In this document: positions 59,623-64,000 of the stretch, piece by piece
Position numbering within the stretch: the first letter of the stretch is position 1
How the letters are laid out: every line of letters begins with the position of its first letter
Source: Thermoprotei archaeon
Lineage (GTDB): Archaea > Thermoproteota > Thermoprotei_A > Sulfolobales > Acidilobaceae
Reading direction: 5' to 3'
Assembly (NCBI GenBank): GCA_029335875.2
Contig: JARJMZ020000028.1
Span: forward strand, 1-64,000
DNA length: 64,000 bases
The notes under the pieces: generated by a model
What the model was told of the DNA's origin: nothing
Seen by the model: the letters and a program-made list of their open reading frames with translations, nothing else
Database searches by the model: none
Program-made: the position numbers and the translations under genes

Positions 59623-60990
59623 CTAGGGTATTGCTTTCTTACCTGCGATCTTCTCGCTCCAAGTTGGAATCGGATAATAGAGTTTGCTTTCAGCAGTCTC
59701 ACTAGGCCACACAACTTTAAATGCTCCCCCTTGCCACTGGCCAACAACCATCCTATGACCTATTTGGTATCCGGTGGCGGGGTCTATTTTGAACCCTCCG
59801 AAGAAAGTTGTTAGCTCCATCTTGTTAAAAGCCTCTCTCACAGCATCTTGATCTAGGCTCTGAGCAATCTCGATAGCCTTAACTAGTAGGAGTAGTCCAG
59901 CTGCCGCCGAAGCTCCATGATAGCTTGGGGGCGCTCCTCTCTTAGCTAAATATGCTAAGTGGAACTCTTCCGGGGTAGGCCCGAAGTCAGGCTTATACTT
60001 TACCCCGGGCTCCCAGTGAGAGGGGCATATTATGCCTTCAGCTAATATGCCTAAAGCCCTATAGAACTCAAGGATGCATGGCGCTACTGTTAGTGATATT
60101 AGTTTAGCGTCTATTCTGGCGTCGGCAAGTTGCCTGGCTAAGAGTTGTCCGTTAGCGAAATGGGTTCCAGCTATTATAGCATCGGGTTCCGCGACTTTAA
60201 GCTCTGGTAACATGGGGCCAAAATCTGTTATTGCTGGCGGGAAGCCTTTATAATATACTACGGTTAAACCAAGCTTTTCAGCGGCTTCTTTAGCCCCTTT
60301 GCCTACCATTCTGTTAAACTCGTCTTCAGCATATAGTATGGCTATTTTCTTTACTGTCGGATCTATCTTAGCTAACATCTCTATAACTGAAGCTTGGTAG
60401 CGCGTTGCTTGGCTCCATATTGTGACCACATACTTATATCCTTGTAAGTTAATTAAGTCCGACGCTCCACCCCAGTTGACAATAACCATCTTATGCTTCT
60501 CGGCGACAGGAGCTGCAGCGAAAACTAGAGGAGAACTGTAGGGGCTTAATAGGAAGTGTACTTTATCGACTGTTATAAGCCTTTCATAGAGGCTCACTAC
60601 TAGGTCTTTTGAAGACTGGTCATCGTAGTATTTAATCTCAATGGGAATCTTTTTACCACCTATATGGACGCCGCCATAAATATTGTTAATCCAATCCACC
60701 ATGGTTAGTATGCCATAATACGCGCTAGTACCCTCTTCAGCATATCTCCCTGACAGAGATATTGTGAAACCTATTACAATTTTCTCGGGCAATGACGGGG
60801 CCGGCGTGGGAGCAGGTGTAACTGTAGGTGTTGGTGTGGGTGTCGGCGTTGGTGTAGGCGTAGTAACTGTAGGTGTTATTGGTGTAGTTTCTACCGGCGC
60901 TCCCGGCCTTGTAAGCAGGTAGGATGCTGCAACCAACAATATAAGGACCACAATAACTAAAGCCACTATCGCGGTTCTACTTATTGTCAA
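59623..60990 (-). CDS. livJ: Branched-chain amino acid ABC transporter binding protein LivJ/K
   Basis: About 455 residues. A hydrophobic N-terminal segment (ALVIVVLILLVAASYLL) is followed by a Thr-Pro linker and a periplasmic-binding type I domain (IGFTISLSGRYAEEG, WINNIYGGVHIGGKKIPI, IIAGTHFANGQLLARQ). TTG 60990 follows AGGGGGTGG; ATG 61026 is an alternative upstream start. First gene of livJHMGF. A gene spacing of about 33 bases separates it from livH. Confidence 0.92.
   Translation of the reverse strand: MTISRTAIVALVIVVLILLVAASYLLTRPGAPVETTPITPTVTTPTPTPTPTPTPTVTPAPTPAPSLPEKIVIGFTISLSGRYAEEGTSAYYGILTMVDWINNIYGGVHIGGKKIPIEIKYYDDQSSKDLVVSLYERLITVDKVHFLLSPYSSPLVFAAAPVAEKHKMVIVNWGGASDLINLQGYKYVVTIWSQATRYQASVIEMLAKIDPTVKKIAILYAEDEFNRMVGKGAKEAAEKLGLTVVYYKGFPPAITDFGPMLPELKVAEPDAIIAGTHFANGQLLARQLADARIDAKLISLTVAPCILEFYRALGILAEGIICPSHWEPGVKYKPDFGPTPEEFHLAYLAKRGAPPSYHGASAAAGLLLLVKAIEIAQSLDQDAVREAFNKMELTTFFGGFKIDPATGYQIGHRMVVGQWQGGAFKVVWPSETAESKLYYPIPTWSEKIAGKKAIP
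60797..60888 (-). repeat. Degenerate repeat tract encoding Thr-Pro linker of LivJ
   Basis: On the coding strand, repeated ACACCAACACC-like units encode PTPTPTPTPTPTVTPAPTPAP-like linker. A like tract occurs in the TAXI receptor at 940-1038. Confidence 0.65.
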
Positions 60991-61034
60991 TATTCCACCC
61001 CCTAACCTCCTTCTAATATTAAACATATGTAAAG

Positions 61035-61060
61035 AAAAGTATTTATTTTAAAATATATAT
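61035..61060 (-). promoter_or_regulatory. TATA region of the liv operon
   Basis: TTTTAAAATAAATAC on the minus strand lies about 50-65 bases before TTG 60990, leaving a leader of about 30 bases with a ribosome binding site. Confidence 0.4.
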
Positions 61061-61199
61061 TTTTAAATATGGTCTTAGACTGTTATAGGCTATTAGTGGA
61101 ATGGCTTTTTTGGATGAATTATTGTCAAAGTCATTATTATAGGGAAATTTAAAGTTTAGAGTTTGCTGAACACTGTATATTAGGAAGGGGGTGAGGGCT

Positions 61200-61655
61200 G
61201 TGAGGGAGTATTATTTTGAAGATCTTCCTGTAGGGTTTAAGTATAAAAGTCCTTATGGTAGAACTGTTACTGATGTTGATAATATTTGGTTTACACTTTT
61301 AACGAACAACGTTAACCCCATACATTTCGATAAGGTTTATGTTGAGAGGAATTATGGAGGTGAGCCTTTCCACGGGAAGCTGGTCGTTAACGGCCTACTA
61401 ACCCTAGCTATAGTAGTAGGGCTGACAACGGAGCTCTCAGCTAGGGGTTTCATGGTAGGTCTTGAAAACGTGAGGTGGCTTAAGCCCGTGTTTGCTGGGG
61501 ATACTTTAACGGCTGAGTGTGAAGTAATAGAAGCTAGACAGTCTAAGGGTAGACCGGAATATGGCATTGTGAAATTGAAGACTAGAGGGTACAACCAGAA
61601 TGGGGAAGTCGTGGTGGAGTTTGACAGGACCGTAATGGTTCCAAGAAGGGCTTAG
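61200..61655 (+). CDS. MaoC-like dehydratase/hydratase
   Basis: 151 residues of the hot-dog fold. The start EYYFEDLPVGFKYKS, NPIHFDKVYVERNYGG with the catalytic Asp/His pair typical of MaoC hydratases, and GLENVRWLKPVFAGDTL are present. GTG 61200 after GGAAGGGGGTGAGG is preferred over GTG 61191. Such proteins hydrate mesaconyl- or itaconyl-type CoA when beside a CitE lyase; the CitE frame next door is broken. A TATA-like AATTTAAAGTTTA lies near 61146-61158. Confidence 0.88.
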   Translation: MREYYFEDLPVGFKYKSPYGRTVTDVDNIWFTLLTNNVNPIHFDKVYVERNYGGEPFHGKLVVNGLLTLAIVVGLTTELSARGFMVGLENVRWLKPVFAGDTLTAECEVIEARQSKGRPEYGIVKLKTRGYNQNGEVVVEFDRTVMVPRRA

Positions 61656-61656
61656 A

Positions 61657-62470
61657 GTTAAGAGGAGCCTCCTCCATACACCAGCTAACAACGAGATAAC
61701 GCTCAGAAGAGCTCCCACTCTTAGAGCTGATGTCCCAATAGTAGACCTTGAGGATGCTGCGCCCTCAGAGCTTAAGGGGGAAGCAGGGTCTTAATTGAAA
61801 CTCTTCAAGGATCCTGAATATGCCGAGAGTTTAAAGAATGTTAGAGAAGTCTGCGTAAAACAGTTTATCAAGCCTCAAAGGGTTTAGAGATTTAGCCTTG
61901 ATAATAAAGCTGAAGAATGTCAACTGCATAGTTGTGCCCAAAGCTGAGAGGGATATCTCACTCCTCTACAGGGCTACGGGTAAAGGGTTAATAGCTATAG
62001 TGTGGACTGCTAAAGGGCTCCTCAGACTAGAGGATATAGCAGCCTCTGAAAGTGTTGAGGCGATCGCTCTAGGCACTGCAGACCTAGCTTTAAGCCTAGG
62101 CGGATCTAGGGGGCGTACGAGAATAACGCTTATGTTAGAACCCTCATAGTGGTTGTTGCTAGGGCCTACGGGCTCGATCCCATAGATAAGGTGTACTTCA
62201 AAGTCGACAACATTGAAGGTTTTAAAGCTGAAAGCTCTAGAGGCTAAAGCCCTCGAATATTCAGGTAAACAGGTAATACATCCCTCACAGGTTGAAATAG
62301 CCAATAAAATATTCAGCCCACACGAGGAAATAGAGTGGGCTAAAGAAATGGTGAAAGCTTACGAGAAAGTTCTTAAAAGTGAACAGGGAACTATAAAATA
62401 TAAAGGTGAGCTTATAGACCATCTTCACTACAAGATAGCTAGAAGAATCCTGGAAACACTTAAAACATAA
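61657..62470 (+). pseudogene. CitE/HpcH-type CoA lyase, heavily degraded
   Basis: Parts in several frames line up end to end with the family. First RSLLHTPANNEITLRRAPTL and VDLEDAAPSELKG, ending at TAA 61792-61794. Then, in another frame, IVVPKAERDISLLY and LALSLGG, ending at TAG 62147-62149. Next VVVARAYGLDPIDKVYF, then LEYSGKQVIHPSQVEIANKIF and the end RRILETLKT. This needs one internal stop and three frameshifts, near 61879-61886, 62140-62150 and 62225-62240. Citramalyl-, malyl- or methylmalyl-CoA lyase activity would be the original role. The gene is unlikely to give a working enzyme. Confidence 0.85.
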
Positions 62471-62595
62471 AGTCCTATATTTAGGGTTGCACGCTTCCCT
62501 CACACGTTAAATTAAAGCCTTGGAGGCTTGAAACCCTCTTCATTTCAATATTATCTCTTATAATCTTTATACAGTGTCTACTTTGGAATGTAGAT

Positions 62596-63117
62596 TTATT
62601 TCTTCCAAATCCAATATTCGTAGCCGTGGGCCGGCTGTCTTAGCCTCTGTTCTCTAATAAGGTAGTCCATTATTTCAGTGAAAGCTAAATGGTAAAACCA
62701 ACAGAAGAATTCTGCAAAGCTAGCATATTCACTTGCTTTAAATTTTTTAAATATGTTTTTAATTCCGTCCAGGTTCTTATAGATTATGTTGAAAATATGA
62801 GTGGACATATAGTCTATGAAACCGTTAATAATGTTCATGTCTTCTCTAGTGTAAATTGGAGCTTGCGGGTTAAGGTTTTCATCCAGATATAACCATTCTT
62901 TTAGGTATTTCATTGACTCCCCGCTTATCTCATAAATACTGTCATAGTATTTCTTCTCATATTCTCTAAGAATCTTAGACACTCTGTCACTCAGTTTCTT
63001 TATGACAGTGTCCCTCTCACGACTTGGGAGTTTCACTAATTTTTCGAAGACTTTTGAAGGATCGTTTTCGCCCATTATTTCCATCATAAGTTTAAGCAGG
63101 GAGTTGGGCGGGGACAC
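62596..63117 (-). CDS. Unknown helical protein, coupled to regulator
   Basis: 173 residues, predicted almost entirely helical, rich in Lys, Glu, Ile and Tyr, with no membrane span. No motif recognised. Its start (GTG 63117) overlaps the end of the upstream HTH gene by 34 bases, so the two are translated together. AT-richer than its neighbours, which may point to a different origin. Confidence 0.6.
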   Translation of the reverse strand: MSPPNSLLKLMMEIMGENDPSKVFEKLVKLPSRERDTVIKKLSDRVSKILREYEKKYYDSIYEISGESMKYLKEWLYLDENLNPQAPIYTREDMNIINGFIDYMSTHIFNIIYKNLDGIKNIFKKFKASEYASFAEFFCWFYHLAFTEIMDYLIREQRLRQPAHGYEYWIWKK

Positions 63118-63815
63118 TCTTCGCCTCTCTTCCTCCCCCCAAAGCTTGCAAACCCGTATTCTCCTAGTTCGTCATAATGCATTCCGTAACGGCCGAGGCT
63201 CTCCAATCCACCTTCTACACCCCACATATAGTATTGGCCGCATTTCCTCGCAGGCGCTCTAGGCATGATTTTCCCTTCTTCCTCAAACTTCTTCAACATG
63301 CCTACATCTAGCGAGTAAGCGCCTATTAGAACAAACCCGACCCTATCAAAGTCGAATCTCGATGAGGCAGAAAGCTTGCGATACGTTTCCATGACAACAT
63401 CCCAGCGAGCTTTATAGACTTCCCCTATTTCAACCCCCAAACGCCTAGCAGCCTTCTTAGCTCTCCGCACGTCTTCCCTTAATGCTATAAAGAAAGCTGG
63501 GATTATGCGCCCCTCTTTTTCTACTATAAACTCCGCTTCTCTCATATACCTTATATGGCTCTCAACATCATGCTCTGGAACATTAAGTAGTTTAGCTATA
63601 CTCCTTAGAGAATAACCCTTATGAAGCCCTATCACAATACCTCTACGAACACGTTCTTGAAAAGTTGCGTAGGGATTGTATCTTAAACAATAAGAACCAG
63701 CAATAATTACGTTAAACCTCGCAGCCCTCTCATTTAAATCCTTAATAAGCCTCACCGTCACGGTCACCTTCACATTAAAAAGAAATTTCATCCTACTTAT
63801 AAACTCCACCTTCAT
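63084..63815 (-). CDS. Helix-turn-helix regulator, unknown ligand domain
   Basis: 243 residues. The HTH region is about residues 58-95 (GYSLRSIAKLLNVPEHDVES), followed by a wing-like strand and a C-terminal half of unknown function that ends in a Gly-Arg-Cys-rich tail. It stands divergent from the MmgE/PrpD start, 80 bases away, so it may control that gene. ATG 63815 start. Confidence 0.65.
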   Translation of the reverse strand: MKVEFISRMKFLFNVKVTVTVRLIKDLNERAARFNVIIAGSYCLRYNPYATFQERVRRGIVIGLHKGYSLRSIAKLLNVPEHDVESHIRYMREAEFIVEKEGRIIPAFFIALREDVRRAKKAARRLGVEIGEVYKARWDVVMETYRKLSASSRFDFDRVGFVLIGAYSLDVGMLKKFEEEGKIMPRAPARKCGQYYMWGVEGGLESLGRYGMHYDELGEYGFASFGGRKRGEECPRPTPCLNL

Positions 63816-63895
63816 TACAACTGCTACTTTACTAGATCAAGGGAACTTTATTAAGGTCTCTCAATGAAAACTAAAAGCGTGGAGGGATAACTTGG

Positions 63896-64000
63896 ATAGG
63901 TGTAACGAGAGATTTAGCTGATTTTATTGTCAACACAGGTTACGATGATTTTCCAAGAGAAGTTATAGAACATGCAAAACTTTGTATTCTAGACTGACCT
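63896..64000 (+). pseudogene. MmgE/PrpD family start, damaged, runs to window edge
   Basis: The frame reads VTRDLADFIVNTGYDDFPRE then VIEHAKLCILD, the N-terminus of MmgE/PrpD (2-methylcitrate or cis-aconitate-type) enzymes. GGAGGG (63881-63886) stands six bases before TTG 63892, but that TTG is one base out of frame; the right frame has only ATA 63896. A TGA follows at 63995-63997. Thus the gene has two lesions within 105 bases, unless sequencing errors are involved. The rest lies beyond the window. Confidence 0.65.

Overview
The window is a gene-dense stretch of an archaeal chromosome, almost certainly from a thermophilic member of the Thermoproteota (crenarchaeal side). The evidence is the set of information-processing genes: Nop5 and fibrillarin, a GINS23-MCM pair as in Sulfolobus, an RfcS-RfcL operon, Hel308, Orc1/Cdc6, archease and archaemetzincin. 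GTG and TTG starts are very frequent, and several AT-rich TATA boxes lie about 26 bases upstream of leaderless starts. I see no rRNA, tRNA, CRISPR array or intact insertion sequence. The lineage below phylum cannot be fixed from the sequence alone.

Layout. 1-5 kb: the edge of a CoA-transferase family III gene, a TAXI-type TRAP transporter (binding protein plus fused permease) and two unknown membrane proteins. 5.8-9.1 kb: the C/D-box RNP genes nop5 and fibrillarin, a DUF61 gene and mobA. 9.2-12.5 kb: marC, tldE and tldD on the minus strand. 13.1-19.8 kb: a large membrane-anchored surface protein with a coiled-coil stalk, surE, an exported unknown and a GT-C-like membrane protein. 19.8-26.8 kb: a B12-dependent acyl-CoA mutase locus (meaB, small subunit, large subunit, BtuF-like protein) with a broken pyrimidine-dimer glycosylase gene inside it, then sua5 and an acyl-CoA dehydrogenase. 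27-31.7 kb: an interrupted YeeE/YedE sulfur transporter, a HypE/PurM-like protein, histidine degradation genes hutG and hutI, and tusA. 32-39.6 kb: hel308, mcm, gins23, rfcL and rfcS. 39.7-48 kb: a pterin-metal cofactor and tungsten-enzyme region (moaC, moeA, fdhD-like, moeA-PBP fusion, moaD, aor, radical SAM maturase). 48.4-55.4 kb: a small exported protein, a winged-helix regulator, orc1, nth, archease, archaemetzincin and indolepyruvate oxidoreductase iorBA. 55.4-64 kb: enoyl-CoA hydratase, a complete branched-chain amino acid ABC transporter, MaoC hydratase, a wrecked CitE-type lyase, two regulatory or unknown genes and a damaged MmgE/PrpD start.

Taken together the genes suggest a peptide- and amino-acid-fermenting heterotroph. 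Amino acids enter by the Liv transporter. Histidine is opened by hutI and hutG. 2-Oxo acids from aromatic amino acids are oxidised by IorAB, and aldehydes by the tungsten enzyme. Acyl-CoA intermediates are handled by the dehydrogenase, hydratase and mutase. The tungstopterin genes beside aor supply its cofactor.

The least ordinary observations are these: a B12 acyl-CoA mutase that lacks the two residues reading methylmalonyl-CoA; a 70-base dispersed repeat with long inverted ends; three essential or intact genes whose starts appear to be ATT, ATA or ACG; an FdhD-like protein without its cysteine pair and a MoaD with residues after its diglycine, both in the tungsten locus; a TATA box framed by a perfect inverted repeat with no gene behind it; and a group of broken genes (YedE, Pyr_excise, CitE, PrpD).
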